DNA from: Pseudodonghicola sp048268305
GTDB lineage: Bacteria; Pseudomonadota; Alphaproteobacteria; Rhodobacterales; Rhodobacteraceae
Direction: 5' to 3'
Assembly (NCBI RefSeq): GCF_048268305.1
Contig: NZ_JBLWVT010000003.1
Location: 1-64,000, forward strand
DNA: 64,000 nt
Positions 17,646-25,852 of this stretch are shown here, one piece after another. The first letter of the stretch is position 1. Each line of letters begins with the position of its first letter. The notes beneath the pieces were generated by a model, which was given only the letters and a program-made list of their open reading frames with translations, did not search any database and was not told the origin of the DNA. The position numbers and the translations under genes are program-made.

Positions 17646-18302
17646 ATGTCGTTGCAAGAGATCAAGACCCGTATCGCCAAGGCCGAGCAGGAGGCCGGGC
17701 GCGCACCGGGATCGGTGACGCTGATCGCGGTATCCAAGGTGCAGCCGCTGGAGCGGGTCGAGGCGGTGCTTGAAGAGGGGCAGCGCATCTTCGGCGAGAA
17801 CCGCGTGCAGGAAGCGGCCGGAAAATGGCCCGCCTTCATGGAGCGGTTCGATGGGGTCGAGCTGCATCTGATCGGGCCCTTGCAGACCAACAAGGCGCGT
17901 CAGGCGATGGACCTGTTCGACGCGATCCATTCGGTTGACCGGCCCAAGCTGGCCACCGCGTTGGCGCGGCTGGCCCAGGAAGAGGGCAAGTGCCCCGAGC
18001 TGTTCATCCAGGTCAATACCGGGGAAGAGGCGCAGAAGGCCGGCATCCTGCCCGCCGAGGCCGACGCCTTCATCGCCGAATGCCGCGGGCTCGACCTGCC
18101 GGTGAAGGGGCTGATGTGCATCCCCCCGGTCGAGGAGGAGCCGAGCCTGCATTTCGCCCTGCTCGCCAAGATCGCCGAGCGCAACGGGCTTGCTGGCCTC
18201 TCCATGGGGATGAGCGGCGATTTCGAGACCGCCATCGCGCTGGGCGCCACCCATGTGCGGGTGGGCTCCGCCATCTTCGGGGATCGCAGCTACGCCGCCT
18301 GA
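17646..18302 (+). CDS. yggS: YggS-family pyridoxal phosphate homeostasis protein
   Basis: A 218-residue, single-domain PLP-binding protein resembling the alanine racemase barrel; YggS homologues buffer free PLP and influence amino-acid pools. The PLP lysine lies in LIAVSKVQP near residue 32. Other family motifs are FGENRVQEA, HLIGPLQTNKARQA, and the C-terminal SMGMSGDFETAIALGATHVRVGSAIFG. The ATG at 17646 has AGGAGG upstream, whereas the open frame before it crosses the porin terminator. Confidence 0.93.
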   Translation: MSLQEIKTRIAKAEQEAGRAPGSVTLIAVSKVQPLERVEAVLEEGQRIFGENRVQEAAGKWPAFMERFDGVELHLIGPLQTNKARQAMDLFDAIHSVDRPKLATALARLAQEEGKCPELFIQVNTGEEAQKAGILPAEADAFIAECRGLDLPVKGLMCIPPVEEEPSLHFALLAKIAERNGLAGLSMGMSGDFETAIALGATHVRVGSAIFGDRSYAA

Positions 18303-18311
18303 GGCGGGGGC

Positions 18312-18356
18312 CAAATTTCTTCGAAGAAATTTGCCCGGAAAATTCGAATTTTCCGG
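18312..18356. repeat. Two tandem perfect palindromes
   Basis: Positions 18312-18333 and 18335-18356 are two separate 22-bp perfect palindromes, separated by one base, each centred on TTCGAA. The first extends by GG/CC on the outside. They lie between the convergent yggS and L,D-transpeptidase genes and probably form back-to-back hairpins acting as a bidirectional terminator or transcript end. They are unusually AT-rich for the surroundings. Confidence 0.7.
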
Positions 18357-18361
18357 TTTGC

Positions 18362-18862
18362 TCAGCGGGCGGGGATGATCACCCGCGTGCCGGGCATGAC
18401 CCGCGCGGCGAGCCAGCGTAAATCTGCGCGGGACAAGGCGATGCAGCCCTCGGTCGGATATCCGGGCCGGCGCCGCTGGTGCAGGAAGATCGCCGAGCCA
18501 CGTCCCGGCTCGGCCTCGGGCCAGTTCCAGTCGGTCACCAGCACCAGATCATAAAGCGGATCGGCCCGCCGCAGCCTTTCGTGGCTGGGGCCATAGGGGG
18601 CGCGGACCCAGTGGTTATAGGCGGGATCGCCGCTGGCGTCGGACCACAGATCGCCCGGCCCGATCGGGATCGCCCAGGGCGCCGGCATCGCCATCCGGTC
18701 CGGGCGGTAGAACAGGCCGACGATCCGGTGCACCCCGGCCGGCGTCGCCCCGTCGCCCTCACGCTTGTCGCGGGTGACGCCGCCGCGCCCGATCGAACAG
18801 GGCAGCCGCCGACCATGGAACCGCACGCCCTGCGGGGTCAGGACGATGTCGGCGGGGCTCAC
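18362..18862 (-). CDS. L,D-transpeptidase family protein
   Basis: A 166-residue YkuD-domain protein without a visible signal peptide. The catalytic region reads IFLHQRR then YPTEGCIAL, matching the family H-x(n)-[ST]xGC pattern with Cys as nucleophile. YkuD enzymes form 3-3 peptidoglycan cross-links or attach lipoproteins; single-domain, signal-less forms like this are common in Rhodobacterales and their site of action is unclear. The GTG start overlaps the ribA stop by four bases (GTGA). Confidence 0.85.
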   Translation of the reverse strand: MSPADIVLTPQGVRFHGRRLPCSIGRGGVTRDKREGDGATPAGVHRIVGLFYRPDRMAMPAPWAIPIGPGDLWSDASGDPAYNHWVRAPYGPSHERLRRADPLYDLVLVTDWNWPEAEPGRGSAIFLHQRRRPGYPTEGCIALSRADLRWLAARVMPGTRVIIPAR

Positions 18863-19947
18863 AGCAGGTGCCCCGATTTCTTCGCCTTGGTCGCCAGATA
18901 CTGACGATTGAACGCGGTCTCGCCCACCTTCAGCGGCACCCGTTCGGCCACCGCGATGCCGGTCTTCTCCATCATCGCGATCTTCTTCGGATTGTTGGTC
19001 AGCAGCCGAACCGAGGAGAAGCCCAGGGCGCGCAGGATGTCGGCGCCAAGGCGGAAATCGCGCTCGTCATCCTCGAAGCCGAGGCGGTGATTGGCCTCCA
19101 CGGTATCAAAGCCCTGATCCTGCAGCGAATAGGCGCGCATCTTGTTGGCAAGTCCGATGCCGCGCCCCTCCTGATTGAGGTAGAGCAGCACACCGGCGCC
19201 CTCGGCCCCCATCTGCTCCAGCGCGGCATGAAGCTGCGGGCCGCAGTCGCATTTCAGGCTGCCCATCACGTCGCCGGTGAAACAGGCCGAATGCAGCCGC
19301 GCCAGCACCGGTTTAGACCGGTCGGGACGGCCGATCTCGACGGCATAATGTTCTTCCGCGCCATCCTCGGGGCGATAGATATGCAGCCGCCCGGCTTCGG
19401 AGGCTGCCATCGGCAGCCGGGCATGGACCACCTCGTTGATCGGACTGCGCTCGCCCAGATGCGGCACCGCTTGCGCATGGTTGATCCGGGTCAGCCCGTG
19501 GTCGGCCGCGAACCGCGCCGCATCGCCAACCGGCACCAGCACCACCGCCGGCAACAGCCTTGCGCTTTTCGCCAGGGCGATGCCCAGCCGCGCCAGCGCC
19601 GCAGAGCCGCCCCGCTGGCTGTTGAGCGGCCCCTTCATCGGCGCGATCAGATCGTCGGCTGGGTCGGCAAGGGCACGGATCCAGGCCAGGTCGGCATCCT
19701 TCGGGATCACCACCCGGGCGACATCGCCGTCATAGGGGCGCGCCTTGAGCGTCTGGGCCCGCCAGGCGGTGATGGCGATCACCGGATCGCCCAGGGCGCG
19801 CAGATCGTCCAGCCGCTCGGCCGTCAGGGCCTCGGCCGCCACGGCCAGCATCGCCTCGGTCTCGCCCTCCAGCACCAGGGGTACGCCCATGCGCAGATCA
19901 GCCCGAGCGCGGGCGAGGAGTTCGTTTATGTCAGGTAGCAGGCTCAT
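18859..19947 (-). CDS. ribA: GTP cyclohydrolase II
   Basis: The first step of riboflavin synthesis, opening GTP to the diaminopyrimidinone with loss of formate. The 362-residue protein has an N-terminal region of ~160 residues resembling a degenerate partner domain, as is usual in this order. The catalytic domain carries the zinc ligands in SACFTGDVMGSLKCDCGPQL (around residue 220) and the LLYLNQEGRGIGLANKMRAY motif. No riboswitch is visible upstream. I chose the ATG at 19947; the upstream frame enters the intergenic region. Confidence 0.93.
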   Translation of the reverse strand: MSLLPDINELLARARADLRMGVPLVLEGETEAMLAVAAEALTAERLDDLRALGDPVIAITAWRAQTLKARPYDGDVARVVIPKDADLAWIRALADPADDLIAPMKGPLNSQRGGSAALARLGIALAKSARLLPAVVLVPVGDAARFAADHGLTRINHAQAVPHLGERSPINEVVHARLPMAASEAGRLHIYRPEDGAEEHYAVEIGRPDRSKPVLARLHSACFTGDVMGSLKCDCGPQLHAALEQMGAEGAGVLLYLNQEGRGIGLANKMRAYSLQDQGFDTVEANHRLGFEDDERDFRLGADILRALGFSSVRLLTNNPKKIAMMEKTGIAVAERVPLKVGETAFNRQYLATKAKKSGHLL

Positions 19948-20108
19948 GAGACGGGTCCGGATGATACGCCCCGATGTATCTAAGCACTTTTGTCGAAATG
20001 TGAAACAAAAGCCGCGCCTGAGACACGACAGCGTGAGGGTTTTGCAGCAATACTTGCCCCACGCGCCAGTCACACGCATTTGAAATCCCAACAGACAGGA
20101 GAGCCAAT

Positions 20109-20795
20109 ATGCCGCAAACCAAGAAAATCTTGCTGGTGGACGACGACGAGGATCTGCGTGATGCGCTGGGCGAACAGCTCATCATGACGGAAGACTTCGA
20201 GGTGACCGAAGCCGGCGATGGCCATGCCGCCATGGAGAAGGTGAAGGGAAACCTGTTTGACCTGGTGATCCTCGATGTCGGTCTGCCCGACACCGACGGG
20301 CGGGAACTGTGCCGGCTGATGCGCAAGCAGGGCGTCAAGGCGCCGATCCTGATGCTGACCGGCCACGACACCGATGCCGACACCATCCTCGGGCTCGATG
20401 CCGGGGCGAACGATTATGTCGCCAAACCCTTCAAGTTTCCGGTGCTGCTGGCCCGCATCCGGGCCCAGTTGCGCCAGCACGAGCAATCGGAGGACGCGGT
20501 CTTCCAGCTCGGGCCCTATACTTTCAAGCCGGCGATGAAGATGCTGATCACCGGCGACGACCGCAAGATCCGGCTGACCGAGAAGGAAACCAATATCCTG
20601 AAATACCTCTACCGCGCCCCTGAAAGCGTGGTTCCGCGCGATATCCTGCTGCACGAGGTCTGGGGCTATAACGCGGGGGTTACAACTCACACGCTCGAGA
20701 CCCATATCTATCGTCTGCGGCAGAAGATCGAGCCCGATCCGTCAAATGCGCGGATTCTGGTGACCGAGGCGGGCGGATATCGCCTGGTTGCATAA
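20109..20795 (+). CDS. OmpR/PhoB-type response regulator
   Basis: A 228-residue two-component response regulator. Its receiver domain has the acidic pocket DDDED (11-15), phospho-acceptor Asp56 in VILDVGLPD, and the KPFK lysine. The C-terminal winged-helix DNA-binding domain includes RLTEKETNILKYLYRA and THTLETHIYRLRQKIEP. No sensor kinase is adjacent, so it is an orphan here. RBS AGGAG. It is divergent from ribA across ~160 bp. Confidence 0.93.
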   Translation: MPQTKKILLVDDDEDLRDALGEQLIMTEDFEVTEAGDGHAAMEKVKGNLFDLVILDVGLPDTDGRELCRLMRKQGVKAPILMLTGHDTDADTILGLDAGANDYVAKPFKFPVLLARIRAQLRQHEQSEDAVFQLGPYTFKPAMKMLITGDDRKIRLTEKETNILKYLYRAPESVVPRDILLHEVWGYNAGVTTHTLETHIYRLRQKIEPDPSNARILVTEAGGYRLVA

Positions 20796-20824
20796 GGGGC
20801 AGAAAGGATCTACCATAAGATGAC

Positions 20825-20838
20825 TTGACGCAGATCAA
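20825..20838 (+). promoter_or_regulatory. FNR/CRP-type operator box
   Basis: TTGACGCAGATCAA fits the FNR-type consensus TTGAY-N4-RTCAA at all conserved positions. A further GTCAAGT at 20851-20857 forms a wider inverted repeat with ACTTGAC at 20823-20829. No protein gene begins downstream on this strand for 800 bp; a candidate sRNA does. FnrL, DnrD or NnrR-type regulators would be expected in this order. Confidence 0.6.
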
Positions 20839-20872
20839 AGCGGACCTGGGGTCAAGTCGCTAGCCATACACC

Positions 20873-20947
20873 ATCCCGCGCATGTCCGGGTTATGACATG
20901 CACCTCCCTGTTGGACCTGGGCCGGGCTATGTGCCCGGTCTTTTTTT
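20873..20947 (+). ncRNA. Candidate small RNA with exposed CCUCCC and intrinsic terminator
   Basis: About 75 nt could be transcribed from near 20873, which is 41.5 bp from the centre of the FNR-type box, to the T-run ending at 20947. It would fold as a perfect 7-bp hairpin (GCATGTC 20880-20886 with GACATGC 20895-20901), then an unpaired ACCTCCCTGTT, then the terminator hairpin. Short sRNAs with single-stranded CCUCC tracts that can pair with Shine-Dalgarno sequences are known in alphaproteobacteria. There is no coding potential. The -10 element is weak (TAGCCA or CATACA), so the 5' end is a guess. Confidence 0.5.
20922..20947 (+). terminator. Intrinsic terminator
   Basis: CCGGGC-TATGT-GCCCGG is a perfect 6-bp stem followed by TC and seven T. 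A slightly longer alternative stem (GACC.GGGC with GCCCGGTC) uses the same 3' arm. It ends the candidate sRNA, and possibly read-through from the response regulator. Confidence 0.88.
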
Positions 20948-20987
20948 GTCCGGTCATCTCGCCTGCGCCGATCGGGCGCGGCGGTCA

Positions 20988-21503
20988 TCATTCCGTCGGC
21001 AAGACCGCCTCGAAACTGCCGTCGATCTGGATGGTGCGCAGCTTGTCCGTCAGACGCAGGTTGATCTGCTCGCTGAAACCGGCCCGGGCGGTGAATGTGC
21101 CGGCAAGATGCAACCCGTCTGCCTGGGTCTCGGCACGGGTCACCGTGATGTGGGTCAGGCCGTCCTCGACCGCCAGATAGCCGCTCTTGTCGCCGTTCTG
21201 CAGGTATTGCAGCGTGGCATCGGCCGCCTTGGGCGTCTGCCCGATGGTGATCAGACTGAAGTGGAGCCGCAGCGCGCCGACGGGCGTGGCCGGATCGGCG
21301 GCCGAGACCGCCCCCCAGAGCAAGATATCGTCCAGGCCGTTCATCACCACCCGGGCGGCATTGCGCGGGCTGCCGGTTTCGTTGATCAGAACCCAGTCGT
21401 GTCGGTTGCCGTCGACCATGGCGGTGATCCGGCCGACCTCAGCCGCCGATGCCTGGGCGGGAAGCAACAGAACCAGGATCATTGCGCGTGCAAGTCGTTT
21501 CAC
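20988..21503 (-). CDS. Hypothetical exported protein
   Basis: No family is recognised. The 171-residue product starts at a GTG at 21503, with AAGGAG eight bases upstream, and opens with a signal peptide (KRLARAMILVLLLPAQASA) followed by a soluble, beta-rich domain (GRITAMVDGNRHDWVLI, LHFSLITIGQ, LHLAGTFTARAGFSEQINL). It is probably periplasmic. It lies alone between the candidate sRNA and xth. No lipobox is present. Confidence 0.7.
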   Translation of the reverse strand: MKRLARAMILVLLLPAQASAAEVGRITAMVDGNRHDWVLINETGSPRNAARVVMNGLDDILLWGAVSAADPATPVGALRLHFSLITIGQTPKAADATLQYLQNGDKSGYLAVEDGLTHITVTRAETQADGLHLAGTFTARAGFSEQINLRLTDKLRTIQIDGSFEAVLPTE

Positions 21504-21636
21504 CGAAGCGCTCCTTTGCAGCGGGGGCATCCCGCGACCTGCAGCAAGCTATCATCCCGATCGGTCAGGACAAGCCCCGGGTTGAGCCCCGCCGCCCGAG
21601 CGCCTAGGGTACCGCCACCCTGTCAGGAGAGACGAA

Positions 21637-22425
21637 ATGCCCTTCACCCTCGCCACCTGGAACATCAACTCGATCCGCCTGCGCGAACCCATCGTGCTGA
21701 AGCTTCTGCAGGAGGAGGCGCCCGATGTGCTCTGCCTGCAGGAATGCAAGAGCCCGGTCGAGAAGATCCCGGTCGAGGGGTTCCGCGCGCTGGGCTACAG
21801 CCACATGATCGCGCGGGGGCAGAAGGGCTATAACGGCGTGGCGATCCTGTCGAAACTGCCGATCGAGGATGTCGGCGACATGGATTTCGCCGATCTGGGC
21901 CATGCCCGCCATGTCGCCGGGCGGCTGGAGAACGGGGTGGTGATCCACAATTTCTATGTCCCGGCCGGCGGCGATGTGCCCGACCGCGCGGTGAACGAGA
22001 AATTCGGCCAGAAGCTCGATTACCTGTCCGAGATGCGCGACTGGTTCCAGGCCGAACAGTTCGGCAAGTCGATCCTGGTGGGCGATCTGAACATCGCCCC
22101 GCGCGAGGATGACGTCTGGGACCACAAGAAGCTGTTGAAGATCGTCAGCCATACGCCGGTCGAGGTCGAGGCGCTGGGGGCTGTGATGGAGGCGGGCAAA
22201 TGGGTCGATGTCACCCGCGCCGATATCCCCGAGGGCAAGCTCTATTCCTGGTGGTCCTATCGCGCCAAGGACTGGGACGAGGCCGACAAGGGGCGCCGGC
22301 TGGATCACGTCTGGGCAACGCCCGATATCGCGCCCGCCGCCCATGGCAGCCGCATCCTGCGCGCCGCCCGCGGCTGGGAGCAGCCCAGCGATCACACGCC
22401 GGTCTTCGCCAGCTTCGATCTATAG
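21637..22425 (+). CDS. xth: Exodeoxyribonuclease III
   Basis: An AP endonuclease and 3'-5' exonuclease of base-excision repair. The 262-residue product has the ExoIII motifs in order: TWNINSIRLR, LCLQECKSP (metal Glu), the YNGVAILSK motif, VGDLNIAPREDDVWD (Asp/Asn pair) and the C-terminal SDHTPVFASFDL with the catalytic His. RBS AGGAGA. It converges with the transglutaminase-like gene. Confidence 0.95.
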   Translation: MPFTLATWNINSIRLREPIVLKLLQEEAPDVLCLQECKSPVEKIPVEGFRALGYSHMIARGQKGYNGVAILSKLPIEDVGDMDFADLGHARHVAGRLENGVVIHNFYVPAGGDVPDRAVNEKFGQKLDYLSEMRDWFQAEQFGKSILVGDLNIAPREDDVWDHKKLLKIVSHTPVEVEALGAVMEAGKWVDVTRADIPEGKLYSWWSYRAKDWDEADKGRRLDHVWATPDIAPAAHGSRILRAARGWEQPSDHTPVFASFDL

Positions 22426-22450
22426 GCGTCGCCTTGCGGGCTCGCCGCGG

Positions 22451-23296
22451 TCACACGGGGCGATCCGGTGACTGCGGCGGGCTGGTGTCCCCGATTTCCT
22501 CGATCCACACCTCGAACCCCTTGAGCTGGTGGCGACCGAAGCTGTGGGCCAGCGGGACATCGGCGGCATCGCGGCCGCGGGCGATCAACACGCGGCCAAA
22601 GCGGATGTCGTTATTGCGCGGGTCGAAGACCCACCACCGATCGTTCAGATAGACCTCCATCCAGGCGGCGAAATCCATCGGCGCATAGGGCGGCGGCTGG
22701 CCGATGTCGCTGATATAGCCGGTGCAGTAGCGCGCCGGGATGTTCAGGCTTCGGCAAAGGGCGATGGCAAGATGGGTAAAGTCGCGGCAGACGCCGATAC
22801 CTTCGTTCAGCGTCTCGACGGCGGTCCGGGTGGGGCGCGAGTGCTCGTATCCGAACCGCACATGATGGTGCACGAAGTCGCAGACCGCCTGCACCCGTTG
22901 CCAACCCTGCGGGGCGAGGTTGAATGTCTGCCAGGCGAAGTCGGACAGGACGTCGCTTTCGCAATAGCGGCTTGGCAGCAGAAAGCCGAGCACCTCGCTC
23001 GGCAGGTGTTCGACCGGGTGCTGTCGGGCCGATTGGTCGACTGGATCGGACAGCCCCGCGTCGCGGATGATCCCCTCGGTCGAGAGGGTCAATATGCCGG
23101 CCGGCGCCATCAGCCTGTTGCACCAGTTCCCGAAGCCATCGCGATAGGCCTCGATGGTGACTGCGGGGTCGGTCACCAGCAGGTCTGGTCGTTCGAGATC
23201 GCTTGCCCGTGAATAGTGCACGTTGAGCAGAAGGATCATTGGCGTCGGCGCCGGCAGGTCGAAGGACAGCCGGCACCCCAGTCGCATACGCATCAT
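22451..23296 (-). CDS. Transglutaminase-like family protein
   Basis: A 281-residue bacterial transglutaminase-like (papain-fold) protein. The nucleophile region is GIGVCRDFTHLAIALCRSLNIPARY with Cys170, and the Asp lies in WWVFDPRNN (Asp225). At the usual His position the sequence reads MDFAAWMEVYL, so Ala210 replaces His. The start at 23296 has GGAGAG seven bases upstream. No signal peptide is seen. Some relatives of this subgroup also carry FSAW or FAAW here, so activity as a protease or amidase is doubtful. Confidence 0.82.
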   Translation of the reverse strand: MMRMRLGCRLSFDLPAPTPMILLLNVHYSRASDLERPDLLVTDPAVTIEAYRDGFGNWCNRLMAPAGILTLSTEGIIRDAGLSDPVDQSARQHPVEHLPSEVLGFLLPSRYCESDVLSDFAWQTFNLAPQGWQRVQAVCDFVHHHVRFGYEHSRPTRTAVETLNEGIGVCRDFTHLAIALCRSLNIPARYCTGYISDIGQPPPYAPMDFAAWMEVYLNDRWWVFDPRNNDIRFGRVLIARGRDAADVPLAHSFGRHQLKGFEVWIEEIGDTSPPQSPDRPV

Positions 23297-23537
23297 CGCT
23301 CTCCGGAAGGTTTCTGATCTCCAGCCTAGGGGAAAGCCTCGCAAATAGCGAACGCTGTGGCCGGTGTGCTTCAAGATTCTGCGACGTGATGGTCGATCCC
23401 GGCAGGTCAGGGGCGGGCCGAGCGGTTCCGGCCTGTGCTGCATCGGGGGATTCTGCTCCGGAGCGCGCCATTCCTCCCTTGGTTTTTCCGGCCCGTCCCA
23501 TCATATAGAAACCCAAGCTGAACGCGGAGAGGACAGA
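23297..23537. promoter_or_regulatory. Divergent upstream region, transglutaminase-like and cnoX
   Basis: These 241 bp separate two genes read away from each other. The cnoX start has GGAGAGGACAG upstream. No operator or riboswitch is recognisable. Confidence 0.3.
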
Positions 23538-24458
23538 ATGATGGATATACTCTCGGGCAAATCCCCGGCCCCAGGGGCCGAACTGGTCAAGGATATCACC
23601 GAGGCCACCTTCATGGCCGATGTGGTCGACGCCTCGAACGAGGTGCCGGTGATCGTCGATTTCTGGGCGCCCTGGTGCGGGCCCTGCAAGACCCTCGGGC
23701 CGATCCTGGAACAGGAAGTCAAGGCCGCCAAGGGTGCGGTACGCATGGTCAAGGTCAACGTCGATGAAGCGCAGATGATCGCGGCGCAGCTGCGCATCCA
23801 GTCGATCCCGACGGTCTATGCCTTTTATCAGGGCCAGCCGATCGACGGTTTCCAGGGCGCTCTGCCCGGATCCGAGGTCAAGGCCTTCATCGACCGGGTG
23901 ATCCAGGCCGCCGGCGGCGAGGCCCCCGGTGCCGGCCTGGACGAGGCCGTGGCCGCAGCCGAGGAAATGCTGGCGGAAGGCGCTGCTGCCGATGCGGCGC
24001 AGACCTTTGCCGCCATTCTGGGCGAGGACCCCAACCATGCCGCCGCCTATGGCGGTCTGGTGCGGGCCCATATTGCGGCGGGCGAGCTTGATCAGGCCGA
24101 GGCGGTGCTGAACGGTGCCCCGGTCGAGATCGCCCACAGCCCCCAGCTTGAGGCGGCGCATGCGCAGCTCGAACTCGCCCGTCAGGCCGCCGATGCCGGT
24201 CCCGTGGCCGAACTCGAGGCCGCGGTAGAGGCCGATCCCAGCGATCCGCAAGCCCGCTTCGATCTGGCGCAGGCGCTCTATGCCGCCGGCAAGGTGCAAG
24301 AGGCGGTCGATCAGCTGCTGGAACTGTTCCGCCGCGATCGGGACTGGAACGAAGGCGCTGCCAAGACCCAGCTCTTCACCATTTTCGACTCGCTGAAAGC
24401 CAATGATCCCATCGTGTTGCATGGCCGGCGCAAGCTCAGCTCGATGATATTTGCCTGA
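23538..24458 (+). CDS. cnoX: Chaperedoxin (thioredoxin domain plus TPR), CnoX/YbbN-type
   Basis: A 306-residue protein. An N-terminal thioredoxin domain with an intact WCGPC (residues 46-50) and SIPTVYAFYQGQP is followed by a C-terminal TPR-like region of co-chaperone type (LDEAVAAAEEMLAEG, DAAQTFAAILGEDPNHAAAYGGL, DPQARFDLAQALYAAG). CnoX proteins hold oxidised substrates and pass them to GroEL. Many homologues have SxxC in place of CxxC, so this one may keep redox activity. RBS GGAGAGGA. It starts a run with the LON-domain and trm112 genes. Confidence 0.9.
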   Translation: MMDILSGKSPAPGAELVKDITEATFMADVVDASNEVPVIVDFWAPWCGPCKTLGPILEQEVKAAKGAVRMVKVNVDEAQMIAAQLRIQSIPTVYAFYQGQPIDGFQGALPGSEVKAFIDRVIQAAGGEAPGAGLDEAVAAAEEMLAEGAAADAAQTFAAILGEDPNHAAAYGGLVRAHIAAGELDQAEAVLNGAPVEIAHSPQLEAAHAQLELARQAADAGPVAELEAAVEADPSDPQARFDLAQALYAAGKVQEAVDQLLELFRRDRDWNEGAAKTQLFTIFDSLKANDPIVLHGRRKLSSMIFA

Positions 24459-24485
24459 TCGGCTTTCAGGACTAGATTCTCCGCC

Positions 24486-25127
24486 ATGATGCAAGCTGCC
24501 GATCTGCCGGAGACCATTGCCGTCTTTCCCTTGCCCGGGGCGCTTTTGCTGCCCCGGTCACGGTTGCCGCTGCATATCTTCGAGCCGCGCTATCTGCAGA
24601 TGCTGGAAGATGCGCTGAAGACCTCGCAACGGTTGATCGGCATGGTGCAGCCCTGCCCGCAGCCGCGCCGCGCAGATGCGCTCTATGCGATCGGTTGCGC
24701 CGGGCGGGTCACCCAATTCTCGGAGACCGAGGATGGGCGCTATCTGATCACGCTGACGGGGATCAGCCGGTTCCGCATCCAGCAGGAGGTCGAGGGCTTC
24801 GCCCCCTACCGCCGCTGCACCGTCTCCTGGGACGGCTTCGGCCGCGATCTGGGCGGGGCGGAGACGGATGTCTGTTTCGACCGTCGCCGTTTTCTGGACG
24901 TGCTCGGCCGATTCTTCGCCTCCCGCCATCTGCAGACGGATTGGAGCGCGTTGAAGGAGGCGGAGGATGAATTGCTGATCAATTCGCTGTCCATGCTGCT
25001 GGATTTCAGCCCCGAAGACAAACAGGCGCTGCTGGAGGCGCCGTCGCTGCAGACGCGGCGCGAAACCCTGATCACGCTGATCGAATTCCAGATGCGCGGC
25101 GGATCGGGAGAGGAGACTTTGCAATGA
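24486..25127 (+). CDS. LON peptidase N-terminal (substrate-binding) domain protein
   Basis: A 213-residue stand-alone LON N-domain protein, lacking the ATPase and protease domains. Motifs: LPGALLLPRSRLPLHIFEPRY, GRYLITLTGISRFRI, and the C-terminal LINSLSMLLDFSPEDKQALLEAP helix. Family members are thought to bind proteins, but their role is unproved. It lies 27 bp after cnoX and overlaps trm112 by four bases, so the three probably share an mRNA. Confidence 0.9.
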   Translation: MMQAADLPETIAVFPLPGALLLPRSRLPLHIFEPRYLQMLEDALKTSQRLIGMVQPCPQPRRADALYAIGCAGRVTQFSETEDGRYLITLTGISRFRIQQEVEGFAPYRRCTVSWDGFGRDLGGAETDVCFDRRRFLDVLGRFFASRHLQTDWSALKEAEDELLINSLSMLLDFSPEDKQALLEAPSLQTRRETLITLIEFQMRGGSGEETLQ

Positions 25128-25342
25128 CCGAGATGACCGAAACGGTGCCCGAAATGGGCGTGGCGCCCCAGGCGGCCTTTGACCGCCGTATGCTCGAGGC
25201 GCTGATCTGCCCGCAGACTCACGGCTCGCTCGACTACGATGCGGAACGGCAAGAGCTGGTCTCAAAGGCCGCCGGTCTCGCCTTTCCGATCCGCAATGGC
25301 ATCCCCATCATGCTGGTGGACGAGGCGCGCAAGCTGGACTGA
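25124..25342 (+). CDS. Trm112 family protein
   Basis: A 72-residue Trm112-like (formerly DUF343) protein with the family pattern ML-EALICPQTHGSLDYD and AFPIRNGIPIMLVDEAR. Only one Cys is left of the usual zinc ligands, as in most bacterial members. Homologues activate methyltransferases. It overlaps the LON-domain gene by ATGA. Confidence 0.9.
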   Translation: MTEMTETVPEMGVAPQAAFDRRMLEALICPQTHGSLDYDAERQELVSKAAGLAFPIRNGIPIMLVDEARKLD

Positions 25343-25537
25343 GCCGGCGCCGCTGCCCAGCTTGCAGGCAAAACCCTTCCCGGTCCGGGGCATGGCAGGC
25401 TCAGTCAGCCGGGATTTTCGATCCCGGCCCATAGTGGTTTTGCATGATGGGGTCATTTTGTGCTAGGTTGAGATCTAGTCGCAGTCGCATCATTAGGGCT
25501 GTGTCCCCGTCGAAGCCACGCTAGCCAGAGCCGCGCC

Positions 25538-25714
25538 ATGAATATCAACCGGTCCAAGGCGGAAACGCCGCGTCTGAATGCCCTGTCGGTCGAGATTTCC
25601 CAGCTGAACGGCCCCTGTGTCGGCTGTTCGGATTGCCTCGGTCTGTGCATGGCGCTGATCGACGCGCTGACCCTGCCCGAGGTGGTGCTGCGCAAGAAGC
25701 GCGACGGCGTCTGA
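25538..25714 (+). CDS. Small cysteine-rich protein, 58 residues
   Basis: A short frame from the ATG at 25538 to the stop at 25714 encodes MNINRSKAETPRLNALSVEI and then NGPCVGCSDCLGLCMALIDAL, ending KKRDGV. The C-x2-C-x2-C-x3-C spacing suggests metal or Fe-S binding. No standard family is recalled with certainty, but similar small proteins seem to exist in Rhodobacterales. It stands alone, 195 bp after trm112. The upstream spacer shows TTGAGATCTAG-type sequence but no clear promoter. The intact frame and clustered Cys residues support coding. Confidence 0.6.
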   Translation: MNINRSKAETPRLNALSVEISQLNGPCVGCSDCLGLCMALIDALTLPEVVLRKKRDGV

Positions 25715-25787
25715 AGCCGGGCAGGTTCGGCGGACGAAGGATGGGGCTGTCTGCCTCCATTTGGCCTGTGTCGGGCCAAGTCCCTTT

Positions 25788-25812
25788 GAGAGTATTTTCG
25801 CAGAGATGACGG
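25788..25812 (+). repeat. Intergenic GAGTATTTT-type repeat, copy 2
   Basis: TTGAGAGTATTTTCGCAGAG resembles the copy at 8110-8143 in both core and position, between a gene end and a convergent gene. Confidence 0.35.
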
Positions 25813-25852
25813 GCAGGGCGCGGTCTTGCCGAAGGGCGTCGCTTTAGGGCTG

